Part shown: piece by piece, positions 6,034 to 13,211 of the stretch | How positions within the stretch are numbered: position 1 is the stretch's first letter | How the letters are laid out: each line of letters begins with the position of its first letter | NCBI GenBank assembly: GCA_035291645.1 | Contig: DATDRQ010000279.1 | Coordinates: forward strand, 1-17,210 | Direction of reading: 5' to 3' | Length of the DNA: 17,210 nucleotides | Origin: DATDRQ01 sp035291645 | GTDB taxonomy: Bacteria > Chloroflexota > Anaerolineae > Anaerolineales > UBA4823 | The notes under the pieces: model-generated | What the model was told of the DNA's origin: nothing | Database searches by the model: none | The model's input: only the letters and a program-made list of their open reading frames with translations | Program-made: the position numbers and the translations under genes

Positions 6034-7551
6034 TTGCCCTTCCTCCTCGGCCTCGATCTCGGCACCTCCAGCCTGAAAGTGGTCCTATTCGATGAGAATG
6101 GTTCGGTCGTGGGGCGCGGCGCGGCCGCTTACCCGCTGCATACCCCCCGGCCCGGTCACGCCGAACAGGACCCCGAGGACTGGTGGCGCGCCGCGGGAGA
6201 AGCCGCCCGCCAGTCCTTATCCGGGGTGGAGGGGCCGGTCCAGGTAGCCGCTCTGGGCCTGTCCGGGCAGATGCACGGCACGGTCCTGTTGGACGAACAC
6301 AACCGGCCCCTGGCCCCGGCGGTGATCTGGCCCGACCAGCGCAGCGCCTCGCAGGTAGCGGAGATCACCCGCCTGGTCGGCGCGGAGCGGTTGATCGAAC
6401 TGGCTGGCAGCCCTGTTGCGACCGGCTTCATGGCGGCCACCGCCCGCTGGTTCCAGCAGGAACAGCCGGAAGTCTGGCGGCGGGTCCGCCGCCTGCTGCT
6501 GCCCAAGGACAGCCTGCGCTGGCGGTTGACCGGCGAATTCGCCGGCGACCCCAGCGACGGCTCCGGCGCTCTCCTGCTGGACGTCCGCGCCCGGGACTGG
6601 TCGGATGAGATCCTGGGGGCGCTGGGGATCGAGCGCGAACTGCTGCCAGCCATCCAGCCTTCGGCTGCCCTCGCCGGGGAGCTATGCTCGGATGCCGCGC
6701 AGCACCTGGGCTTGCCGGCCGGGCTGCCGGTGGTCACCGGCGCAGCCGATACCGCCGCCGGACTGCTGGGGGGCGGGGCGACCGGCCCGGGCGAGCTGCT
6801 GCTCACCCTGAGCACCGGCGGGCAGCTGGCGCTGCCGAGTTTCGAAGTGGAAGTGGACCGGCAGGGGCGTGTGCACACCTTCTGCAGCGCGCTGGAGCCG
6901 GAGCCTGACCGGGCGGGCTGGTACAGGCTGGGCGCCACGCTCTCGGCCGGGGGCTCGCTGCGCTGGCTGCGCGACAACGTCTTCGCTCTGGAAGGCGAGG
7001 GCGCCTACGAAAGCATGACCGCCTGGGCGGAGCAGGCGCCCCCGGGGGCGAATGGGCTGGTCTTCCTGCCCTACCTGGCCGGGGAGCGCACCCCGCTGAT
7101 GGACCCCCAGGCGCGCGGCATTTTCCTGGGGTTGGCGCTGGGACACGGCCGCGCCGAGCTGGTGCGCGCCGTGCTGGAGGGGGTGGCGCTGTCCTGTTAC
7201 GAGGCTTACCGGGTGCTGGTCGAGGGAGGCGGGCGGCCGGAGCGCCTGATCCTGGCGGGTGGCGGGTCGCGCAGCCGGCTATGGGGGCAGATCGTCGCCG
7301 ACGTGTTCGCCCTGCCGGTAGTGCGCCTGGAAACGGCCGAACAATCGGCGGTTGGGGCCGCCTTGCTGGCGGGGGCCGGCGCCGGTCACTTCTCCGCCGG
7401 ACAGGAGGCCCGCGCATGGGCCCGCTACGGCCCCCCGCTGGAGCCGGATCTAACCCGCCATTCCCTTTACCTGGAATTGGGGGAGGTGTTCCGGCGCGCC
7501 TACCTGGCCCACCGGGAGGATTTCCCCCGGCTGGCCAGCCTGCCGGTCTGA
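6034..7551 (+). CDS. xylB: Xylulokinase (FGGY family)
   Basis: A 505-residue cytosolic kinase that phosphorylates D-xylulose with ATP to xylulose 5-phosphate, which enters the pentose phosphate pathway. The FGGY phosphate-1 loop is at the N terminus (LGLDLGTSSLKVVLFDENG). Substrate-contact loop ALGLSGQMHGTVLLD follows (~73-87), then the catalytic aspartate in VVTGAADTAAGLLGGG (D239), PYLAGERTPLMDPQARGIFL, and the adenosine-site AGGGSRSRLWGQIVADVFAL near the C terminus. The length is normal. The start is a TTG at 6034, 8 nt after AAGGT. There is no ATG before the conserved N terminus, so TTG is required. Base composition returns to GC-rich here, marking the right edge of the island 30 nt upstream. 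A native promoter may have been displaced; only a weak TATACA (6014-6019) is visible. The converging rpe and rpiA genes handle the product. Confidence 0.95.
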   Translation: MPFLLGLDLGTSSLKVVLFDENGSVVGRGAAAYPLHTPRPGHAEQDPEDWWRAAGEAARQSLSGVEGPVQVAALGLSGQMHGTVLLDEHNRPLAPAVIWPDQRSASQVAEITRLVGAERLIELAGSPVATGFMAATARWFQQEQPEVWRRVRRLLLPKDSLRWRLTGEFAGDPSDGSGALLLDVRARDWSDEILGALGIERELLPAIQPSAALAGELCSDAAQHLGLPAGLPVVTGAADTAAGLLGGGATGPGELLLTLSTGGQLALPSFEVEVDRQGRVHTFCSALEPEPDRAGWYRLGATLSAGGSLRWLRDNVFALEGEGAYESMTAWAEQAPPGANGLVFLPYLAGERTPLMDPQARGIFLGLALGHGRAELVRAVLEGVALSCYEAYRVLVEGGGRPERLILAGGGSRSRLWGQIVADVFALPVVRLETAEQSAVGAALLAGAGAGHFSAGQEARAWARYGPPLEPDLTRHSLYLELGEVFRRAYLAHREDFPRLASLPV

Positions 7552-7588
7552 TTTTGGTTCTAACGTGTATACAGGATAGGAATAATGT

Positions 7589-7672
7589 AACGCTGATGAA
7601 CGCTGATTTTCCTGATTCTGGCGAACTCCGTTCGCACCTTCTGATCAGCGTTTTCAGCGTCAATCAGCGTCC
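7589..7672. repeat. Palindromic repeat element with central hairpin between xylB and rpe
   Basis: The left arm carries CGCTGAT twice (7591-7597, 7601-7607). The right arm carries the inverted unit three times (ATCAGCG 7644-7650, TCAGCG 7654-7659, ATCAGCG 7663-7669). At the centre is a perfect hairpin, GCGAAC-TCC-GTTCGC (7621-7635). The whole 84 bases form a long imperfect palindrome between two converging genes. It resembles a REP/MITE-type element and could also end transcription from both sides. No T-run typical of an intrinsic terminator follows. Confidence 0.65.
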
Positions 7673-7710
7673 TAATCTGAAGAGCTTTGCGGAAATCCGA
7701 ACTGACGTTT

Positions 7711-8388
7711 CTAGGCTTCCCCCAGGGCGCGCCGCAAGGCTGCCACGTTCTCTCCAACGGAAGCCTGCCGGTTGAAGATGGCGGAGCCGACCACCAGCAT
7801 GGTCGCCCCCGCCGCGGCCACTTCGGCGATATTGCCCACCTTGATGCCTCCGTCGACCTCCAGCTCGACCTGCCCCAGCCCGCGCTCGTCGAGCATCTGG
7901 CGCAGCCGGGCGATCCTGGCTGTCCCGCTCTGGATGTAGGATTGACTGCCGAAGCCAGGGTTGACCGTCATGACCAGCACCAGGTCGACCTCGGGCAGGA
8001 CCTCTTCCAATGCGACCAGCGGGGTCGCCGGGTTGAGGGTCACGCCGGCCCTGACGCCCAGCTCCTTGATCTGCTGCACCACCCGGTGCAGGTGCGGGCA
8101 GGTCTCGACGTGCACGGTCAGGAAATCCGCGCCTGCATTGGCGAATTCCGGGATCAGCCGCTCGGGAGTCTCGATCATCAGGTGGACGTCCAGCGGGACC
8201 CCGGCGGGCCGGGCGATCGGGCGCAGGGCGGCGACGACCAGCGGGCCGAAGGTCAGGTTGGGGACGAATTGCCCGTCCATCACGTCGATGTGGATGGCGT
8301 CGACCCCGGCATCGATCGCCTGGCGGACCTGGTCTCCCAGGCGGGTCAGGTCGGCGGTCAACAGGGAGGGAACGATCTTGGTGGGCAT
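7711..8388 (-). CDS. rpe: Ribulose-phosphate 3-epimerase
   Basis: A 225-residue TIM-barrel enzyme interconverting ribulose 5-phosphate and xylulose 5-phosphate. It begins KIVPSLLTADLTRLGDQV, the conserved first strand (PS-LLxAD). The metal-binding HIDVMDGQFVPNLTFGP (H33, D35), DVHLMIETPE, VLVMTVNPGFGSQ and LEVDGGIKVGNI are all present. The length is the family norm. The start ATG lies 2 nt after the rpiA stop, with AGGAG inside the rpiA end, so the two form an operon. The gene converges on xylB, whose product is its substrate. Confidence 0.97.
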   Translation of the reverse strand: MPTKIVPSLLTADLTRLGDQVRQAIDAGVDAIHIDVMDGQFVPNLTFGPLVVAALRPIARPAGVPLDVHLMIETPERLIPEFANAGADFLTVHVETCPHLHRVVQQIKELGVRAGVTLNPATPLVALEEVLPEVDLVLVMTVNPGFGSQSYIQSGTARIARLRQMLDERGLGQVELEVDGGIKVGNIAEVAAAGATMLVVGSAIFNRQASVGENVAALRRALGEA

Positions 8389-8390
8389 GG

Positions 8391-9086
8391 CTAGCGCTCC
8401 TGGGTGCGGATGCCGTCCGCGCCGGCGATGATCACCACGTCAGCCATGTCCAGGAACAATCCGTGGTCGACGATGCCCGGGCGGTCCGCCAGGGCGCGCG
8501 CCAGGGCCGGGGGGTCCGGGATGCCGCCCTCGAACCAGCAGCGTACCAGGTAATTGCCGTTATCCGTCATGACGGGGACGCCGTCCGCCTCCAGCCATAG
8601 CTCGGCCCGGCAGCCCAGCGTGTTCAACCAGCGCACGTGCACCCCGGCCTCGAATGTCACGATCTCGACCGGCAACGGGCCGCGTCCCAACCTCGGCACC
8701 ATCTTCGACTCGTCCACGATCACCACGAACTTGCGGGCATGCATCTCGACGATCTTCTCGCGTAGCAGCGCCCGGCCCAGGCCTTTGATCAGGTTCAATG
8801 CTGGATCGACTTCGTCGGCCCCGTCTACCGCCAGGTCCAGGGCTGGCAGGCCGGACGGATCGCAGCAATCAGCCAGCCGGGCGAGCGGGATGCCGAGGCC
8901 CTTTGCCCGCCGGGCGGTGTCTTCGGAGGTGGGCACCCCGACGATGTTCATGAGCTTCCCTTCCTTGAGCTGTTCGCCCAGCAGGTCGACGAAGATGGCC
9001 GTGGTGGAGCCGGATCCTAAGCCCAGCACCATCCCGTCCCGGACGTAGCGCAGGGCCTGGCTGGCAGCTTGTTGTTTAAGATTCAT
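8391..9086 (-). CDS. rpiA: Ribose-5-phosphate isomerase A
   Basis: A 231-residue enzyme interconverting ribose 5-phosphate and ribulose 5-phosphate. Signature motifs are GLGSGSTT (22-29, phosphate loop), DLAVDGADEVDP (84-95) and KGLGRALLREKIVE (101-114), with the catalytic glutamate in LLREK (E110). The C-terminal part shows TDNGNYLVRCWF and HGLFLDMADVVIIA as expected. The ATG at 9086 gives a normal N terminus, and AAAGG lies about 9 nt upstream. It is the first gene of the rpiA-rpe operon and diverges from the regulator gene at 9252. I could not find a convincing promoter for it in the shared gap. Confidence 0.97.
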   Translation of the reverse strand: MNLKQQAASQALRYVRDGMVLGLGSGSTTAIFVDLLGEQLKEGKLMNIVGVPTSEDTARRAKGLGIPLARLADCCDPSGLPALDLAVDGADEVDPALNLIKGLGRALLREKIVEMHARKFVVIVDESKMVPRLGRGPLPVEIVTFEAGVHVRWLNTLGCRAELWLEADGVPVMTDNGNYLVRCWFEGGIPDPPALARALADRPGIVDHGLFLDMADVVIIAGADGIRTQER

Positions 9087-9140
9087 GGTTGTGCGCCTTT
9101 ATTGTGGAAATGTTAAAATAATTTTACAACCCAATTTTAC

Positions 9141-9168
9141 TTGCGATCTCTTAAGATTGCGGTATAAT
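9141..9168 (+). promoter_or_regulatory. Sigma70-type promoter for the regulator gene
   Basis: TTGCGA (9141-9146) and TATAAT (9163-9168) are separated by 16 nt. The spacer contains an inverted repeat, GCGATCT-CTTA-AGATTGC, with one wobble pair, which could be a repressor site. The start codon is about 84 nt further on, leaving a leader of roughly 75 nt. Confidence 0.65.
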
Positions 9169-9195
9169 ACTGCGCACCCAATTCAGACCTGAACT

Positions 9196-9207
9196 CCCAA
9201 ATTTGGG
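9196..9207. promoter_or_regulatory. 12-bp perfect palindrome in the regulator leader
   Basis: CCCAAATTTGGG is a perfect palindrome 27 nt downstream of the -10 hexamer, within the predicted leader. Its symmetry suits a dimeric DNA-binding protein, possibly the regulator itself. There is no direct evidence of binding. Confidence 0.4.
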
Positions 9208-9251
9208 GGGCCAAGCGGACAGAGGGAAGATAACATAACAGGCGTGGTCCG

Positions 9252-9908
9252 ATGAAAGCCAAAATCTTGTGGGTAGAAGGAAAACGGGCGGATAGCCCGT
9301 CTTTTGTCCCTGACCTGCGCAGGAAGGGCTTCATAATCGAGGTGGTTCCGACCGGCAACGCTGCCCAGGCAGGTCTTTCTGAGGCGGGGGCGGACCTGGT
9401 CGTGATCAACGCGGCTTCTCTGCGCAGCAGTGGGAAGAGGATCTGCCAGGGGATCCGCTCCGAATGGCCCAAGCTGCCCATCCTGGTGATCGCCAATCCC
9501 GACCGGCCTATGCCCAAGGATGCCTGCGCCGATGTGGTGCTAAAGCTGCCCTTCACAAGCCGTAAACTGGTCAATCGCATCCTCCCGATGTTACCCGTGG
9601 TGAGCAATAACCTGCTCCAGACCGGCCCGATCATCCTGGACATGGAGCGCCGTCTGGTGCGCTGCGAAGAGAAAGAAGGCCATCTCACCCCGAGGCTGAC
9701 CCTGCTTTTGAAGCTATTAATGCACCACCGGGGAGAAGTCCTCGAGCGCGAGCAGCTCTTCCGCCAGGTGTGGAACACGGAGTACACGGGGGATACGCGC
9801 ACCCTGGACGTGCACATCAGCTGGCTGCGCCAGGCGATCGAACTGGACCCGCGCAAGCCGCGCTTCCTGCGCACGATCCGCGGCGTGGGCTACCGGCTGG
9901 ACGTCTGA
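9252..9908 (+). CDS. OmpR-type winged-helix regulator with degenerate receiver domain
   Basis: A 218-residue protein. Residues ~3-112 follow the receiver fold: KILWVEG in the place of the first strand, DLVVINAASL in the strand that normally ends with the phosphorylated aspartate, LPILVIANP, and VVLKLPF with the conserved lysine K98. The acidic pair after strand 1 is reduced to one glutamate, and the acceptor position is N53, so phosphorylation is not expected. Residues ~125-218 are a complete OmpR/PhoB winged helix: LTPRLTLLLKLLMHHRGEVL, REQLFRQVW, recognition helix TLDVHISWLRQAIE and wing FLRTIRGVGYRL. No histidine kinase is nearby. The ATG at 9252 has only a weak ribosome site. It probably acts as a phosphorylation-independent transcription factor, with unknown targets. 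Confidence 0.88.
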   Translation: MKAKILWVEGKRADSPSFVPDLRRKGFIIEVVPTGNAAQAGLSEAGADLVVINAASLRSSGKRICQGIRSEWPKLPILVIANPDRPMPKDACADVVLKLPFTSRKLVNRILPMLPVVSNNLLQTGPIILDMERRLVRCEEKEGHLTPRLTLLLKLLMHHRGEVLEREQLFRQVWNTEYTGDTRTLDVHISWLRQAIELDPRKPRFLRTIRGVGYRLDV

Positions 9909-9935
9909 AGCCGGGACCGTCGCTGGTTCCTGATC

Positions 9936-11858
9936 TCACGGCTGGTTGAACGTCTGTAAAGTCTCCAGATAATACTGCGGCAAACCGATATCGAAGCGCC
10001 GGCCTTCCATCACCAGGCCGAGGAAGCCGTCTTCCTGCCTGAGCCGGTCCAGTGCGGAAGTCAGCTGGAATTCGCCGCGCTCGCGCACATTGTTAAGGAT
10101 GTGTTCCTCCAGGTATTCGAAGATCATCGGCTTGATGATGTACTGCCCGAACACGGTCAGGTACTCGCCCTCCGGCAGGCCGGGAACCAGCAGGTTGGTG
10201 CGGGCGTAATCCACGGTGGGCTTCTCGGCGAACTCGGTCACGTTCAGCAGGCGCTCCTCCTCCAGCCAGACGCCAGCCACCGTGCCGAAGTTGGCGATCT
10301 GGCGTTCCGGCGTCCGCCGCAGGCCGAGCACGTTCAGCCCGTGTTGCTGGTAGGCATCCAGCAGCTGCCGGGCGCAGGACTGCTCCCCGGTCGACCGGTA
10401 GAGATGGTCGCCAAGCATCAAGAGGAAGGGTTCGTCGCCGATGGCTGCGCGGGTGCAGTAGATGGCATGGCCGAAGCCTTCCTGCGTGGACTGCACGACA
10501 AATTGGACCCTGCGGCCGATCTCCAGGATGCGCCGGGAATAATCCTGAAAGTGCGGGGGCAGCTTGTTATAGTTCTCAATGGTGATCTGCGTATTAAAGA
10601 AGGAACGGAAGTCGTCCAGGTCGTGCTCCTGGACGACGATGATCACCTCTTCCAGCCCGGCGTTAAGCGCTTCCTCGACGATCAGCAGGATGGCGGGCTT
10701 GGCGATCCCGTCCCGGTCGATGATCGGGAAGAGCTCCTTCTTGGTGGCCTTGGACGCCGGGAAGAGGCGCGTGCCGAAACCGGCGGCCGGGATAACTGCT
10801 TTACGCACCCGCACCCCGGGTTTCAGGGTCAGCTTCAGGCCTTCCACCCCCAGGTCGCGCTCGATGATCTCGATCACCGCCTGCTGGTCCGCTTCGCTGC
10901 GGGCGATGAACTGAGCCGTGCCGTCGCCCTGGGAACCGACCCCCTTGCCGCCCCAAATATGCGGCTTGAGCGGCGTGTAGTCCAGCACCTTGTGCAGCAC
11001 GGGCGCGGTCAGCTCTTCCGGGCAGGCTGGGGTGGCGTAGCAGTCGAAGAATTCCTGGGCTTCGACCATCAAAGACCCCAGGCGCTGGGCGTCCCCGGCC
11101 TTCAGCGCTTCCATGGCCTGCGTGGTCACGCGCTTGTTGATCGGCCCCAGCAGCTCCTGGACGCCGCTTTCGATCTCGTTCTCGGCAAAGGGATAGCAGC
11201 GGTTCAGCCGGTTGAGGATCTCCATCGTATCCTTCTGGGAGAACAGATCCACCACCACGAAGTACAGGTCCTTGTCGACCTGCAGCTCGGCCGTGTCCAG
11301 CCGGTCCCCGTCGAAGGTCATCAACACCGCCCGGTTGCCGAAGGCGCAGCCCTGGTCCATACGGCCGCAGCGCGAGGGGGTGGTGATCTCGCCCTGGTAG
11401 GCCAGCTCCATCTCGCCCCGGATGGTCAGCTTCAGGTCGTATACGCGGTTGAAGGCCCGCGCCGCCAGCACGCAGATGGCTGCGCTGGAGGAGAGCCCCT
11501 TCTTGACGGGCAGGTCGGTCTTATAGTTGTCGATCACCAGGCCGCGCACGTGGTAGTTCACCAGCGCCTGGTAAGCCACCCCGGCGATGTAACTCCAGAA
11601 GCCGCCGCTCTGGGCTTCCTCCAGCAGGCTCTTCGCCTGCATGGGGATCTCGTACGGCCCGTAGACCTGACCTTCCGGGGTGGTCGAGGAGAGCACCAGC
11701 GAGGTGGGATGGGGCTGCACCTCGGCGTAAATCCCCTGGTCGGTGCCGCAGATCAGGGTGTAGCCTTTCTCGATGTCGGCGTTGATGCGCCGGTAGCCCC
11801 CGGCCCAATCCGAGTGCTCGCCAAACAGGCAGATGCGTCCAGGTACGAAGAGTTTCAC
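9936..11858 (-). CDS. Fused galactokinase-like GHMP sugar kinase and GalU-like nucleotidyltransferase
   Basis: A 640-residue fusion. Residues 1-~350 are a GHMP kinase close to galactokinase: motif 1 PGRICLFGEHSDWAGG (6-21), motif 2 PVKKGLSSSAA (117-127, ATP loop), catalytic-region GRMDQG with D168, and a glycine-rich motif 3, GGKGVGSQGDG (303-313). Residues 351-640 are a sugar-1-phosphate nucleotidyltransferase of the UTP-glucose-1-phosphate type, opening VRKAVIPAAGFGTRLFPASK and ELFPIIDRDGIAKP, then QSTQEGFGHAIYCTR, FLLMLGDHLY, TEFAEKPT and GQYIIKPMIFEYLEE. The pair would turn a free sugar into sugar 1-phosphate and then a UDP-sugar in one polypeptide; galactose is a guess. The GTG at 11858 overlaps the upstream methyltransferase stop (GTGA) and has AAGGGG 8-9 nt before it. 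The frame stays open further upstream, but the extra residues are an antisense-like Pro/Gly/Arg run with no homology. Confidence 0.88.
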   Translation of the reverse strand: MKLFVPGRICLFGEHSDWAGGYRRINADIEKGYTLICGTDQGIYAEVQPHPTSLVLSSTTPEGQVYGPYEIPMQAKSLLEEAQSGGFWSYIAGVAYQALVNYHVRGLVIDNYKTDLPVKKGLSSSAAICVLAARAFNRVYDLKLTIRGEMELAYQGEITTPSRCGRMDQGCAFGNRAVLMTFDGDRLDTAELQVDKDLYFVVVDLFSQKDTMEILNRLNRCYPFAENEIESGVQELLGPINKRVTTQAMEALKAGDAQRLGSLMVEAQEFFDCYATPACPEELTAPVLHKVLDYTPLKPHIWGGKGVGSQGDGTAQFIARSEADQQAVIEIIERDLGVEGLKLTLKPGVRVRKAVIPAAGFGTRLFPASKATKKELFPIIDRDGIAKPAILLIVEEALNAGLEEVIIVVQEHDLDDFRSFFNTQITIENYNKLPPHFQDYSRRILEIGRRVQFVVQSTQEGFGHAIYCTRAAIGDEPFLLMLGDHLYRSTGEQSCARQLLDAYQQHGLNVLGLRRTPERQIANFGTVAGVWLEEERLLNVTEFAEKPTVDYARTNLLVPGLPEGEYLTVFGQYIIKPMIFEYLEEHILNNVRERGEFQLTSALDRLRQEDGFLGLVMEGRRFDIGLPQYYLETLQTFNQP

Positions 11859-13120
11859 GTGTGCACCCCTTGGATGGTGAGATGAGTCTGTTCTCCGTCG
11901 ATCTTGACCAGGCGCACCACAACCGGGCGCTCTCCAGGCCGGACCGGCAGGGTCACCTGCACAGGGACCGGCCGCCTGGCTGCCGGGCGGACGGCCTGGG
12001 CCGCGCTGCGGAAGACCGGCCCTTCCCAGGCCGGGTCGGCCTCCCAATAATCCAGCTCGTCCAGATCGATCCCTTCCAGGAACAGGGTCTCCCCGGCCAG
12101 GCGGAGTGCGCCTGGCTGATTGTTTAAACGTTCAAACTTTGAGCCTGTTTCATGCTGCAGGCTGAAAGGCGCCTGACGAGATCGTCCGCCTGCCTCGACC
12201 AGCCGGGAACGGGTGGTATGCACAGCGCGCCAGGTCCAATCCGTGGCGATGAAACGGCGCCCCAGGCGGGCAGCGACCACCGCCGCCGTCCCAGAACCGC
12301 AGAAGAAGTCGGCCACGAGATCGTCCGGGTTCGAGCTCGCCAGGAGGATGCGCTCCAGCAGGGCTTCGGGCTTCTGGGTGGGATAGCCGGTGCGCTGGTT
12401 GTGCAGGCGCGCCACCACCGGGAAGTACCACCAGTCCTCCGGGACTTTGCCCCTGATCAAATCCGGCACTTTCCCGAACCCGGCTTTGGGTGAGGAAGCG
12501 AAAGTCTTGACCGTGTTCGGGTGATAGGGCTCGCGCACCGCGTCCGCATTAAAAGTATTTGTCTCACTTTTCGTATAAGCCAGGAGTGTATCGTGCTTGC
12601 GTTTGAAGGCCCGCCGGATCGGCGAGGGTCCATGGTAGACCCAGATGATCTCATTCAGCAAGCGCTGCGCCCCAAAGATCTCGTCCAGCAGCAGCCGGGC
12701 ATAATGGTTCGCGTGCCAGTCCAGGTGCAGGTAAAGCGTTCCGGTAGGGGCTAACAGGCGGTGCATCAGGTACAGGCGCGGGTAGAGCATGTCCAGGTAG
12801 GACTCGATATCCGGCCAGTGGTCCGGGTAGCCTTCCGCCAGGCGCCACTCCTTGGGGCGGCGCGAATCCTCGCCGCGTCCCACGCGCGCCGGGTAGCGCC
12901 GGTTGGTGAAGAACGGCGGGTCGGCGTAGATCAGGTCGATGCGACCCTCGAACTCGGGCAGCAGCGCCGACATCACCGCCAGGTTATCCCCCAGGATCAG
13001 GCGGTTCTCAGGGACGGCAGACGGGTAGCCGTTCCCCGCGGGGTAGATCAGGCTGTCCGTCTCGAGGGCCGCCTCGACCGGCTCTGGTTGCTTCTTGGTG
13101 GCCCAGGTCAGGGTGGGCAT
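11855..13120 (-). CDS. Solitary beta-class DNA methyltransferase (N6-adenine or N4-cytosine)
   Basis: A 421-residue protein with permuted methyltransferase motifs. The catalytic DPPF (67-70, in IDLIYADPPFFTN) comes first, preceded by LILGDNLAVM. The SAM-binding DFFCGSGTAAVVAARLGRRF (271-290) comes later, after the target-recognition region. This order defines the beta class. GYPTQKPEALLERI just before motif I is typical of it. DPPF fits either adenine-N6 or cytosine-N4 methylation. A C-terminal ~110 residues, including VTLPVRPGERPVVVRLVKID, has no counterpart I recognise. No nuclease or specificity gene is adjacent, so it looks solitary. The ATG at 13120 has no clear ribosome site, and a later start before LILGDN cannot be excluded. 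It is GC-rich like its surroundings and unlike the Dam gene of the island. Translation is apparently coupled to the sugar kinase fusion. Confidence 0.88.
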   Translation of the reverse strand: MPTLTWATKKQPEPVEAALETDSLIYPAGNGYPSAVPENRLILGDNLAVMSALLPEFEGRIDLIYADPPFFTNRRYPARVGRGEDSRRPKEWRLAEGYPDHWPDIESYLDMLYPRLYLMHRLLAPTGTLYLHLDWHANHYARLLLDEIFGAQRLLNEIIWVYHGPSPIRRAFKRKHDTLLAYTKSETNTFNADAVREPYHPNTVKTFASSPKAGFGKVPDLIRGKVPEDWWYFPVVARLHNQRTGYPTQKPEALLERILLASSNPDDLVADFFCGSGTAAVVAARLGRRFIATDWTWRAVHTTRSRLVEAGGRSRQAPFSLQHETGSKFERLNNQPGALRLAGETLFLEGIDLDELDYWEADPAWEGPVFRSAAQAVRPAARRPVPVQVTLPVRPGERPVVVRLVKIDGEQTHLTIQGVHT

Positions 13121-13125
13121 GGGTG

Positions 13126-13206
13126 CAGGGGTGCAAGGGGGTAGGGGAGCAGGGGAGATAGATGCGGAGAGTTTGAAAAATATCCCTTATCCCCTCTCCC
13201 TTTTCC
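13126..13206. repeat. G-rich/C-rich inverted low-complexity tract
   Basis: A purine tract with repeated GGGG(T/A)GCA-like units (13126-13160) is followed, after a short AT-rich spacer, by a pyrimidine tract of CCC(T) runs (13182-13206). The two are imperfect reverse complements and could fold into a hairpin in the 91-base gap between two minus-strand genes. It may end or attenuate the upstream transcript. No T-run follows on either strand. Confidence 0.45.
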
Positions 13207-13211
13207 CTTGT

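Noticed and set aside
6803..7663. 286-codon open frame on minus opposite xylB
   Set aside because: It is Pro/Arg-rich, without motifs, and antisense to xylulokinase. It also crosses the palindromic repeat.
9087..9135. Promoter for rpiA on the minus strand
   Set aside because: The region is AT-rich with several partial hexamers (TTGTAA, TAAAAT), but no pair has convincing spacing.
10101..11885. 594-codon open frame on plus opposite the kinase/nucleotidyltransferase fusion
   Set aside because: It is antisense to a gene with clear domain motifs. Its translation is rich in His, Gln, Val and Asp with no family motif, as expected from the opposite strand of a GC-rich gene.
11859..12047. N-terminal extension of the kinase/nucleotidyltransferase fusion to an upstream ATG
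   Set aside because: The extra 63 residues are a shadow of the methyltransferase gene in another frame. The GTG at 11858 has a ribosome site, a GTGA overlap and begins directly before the conserved PGRICLFGEH motif.
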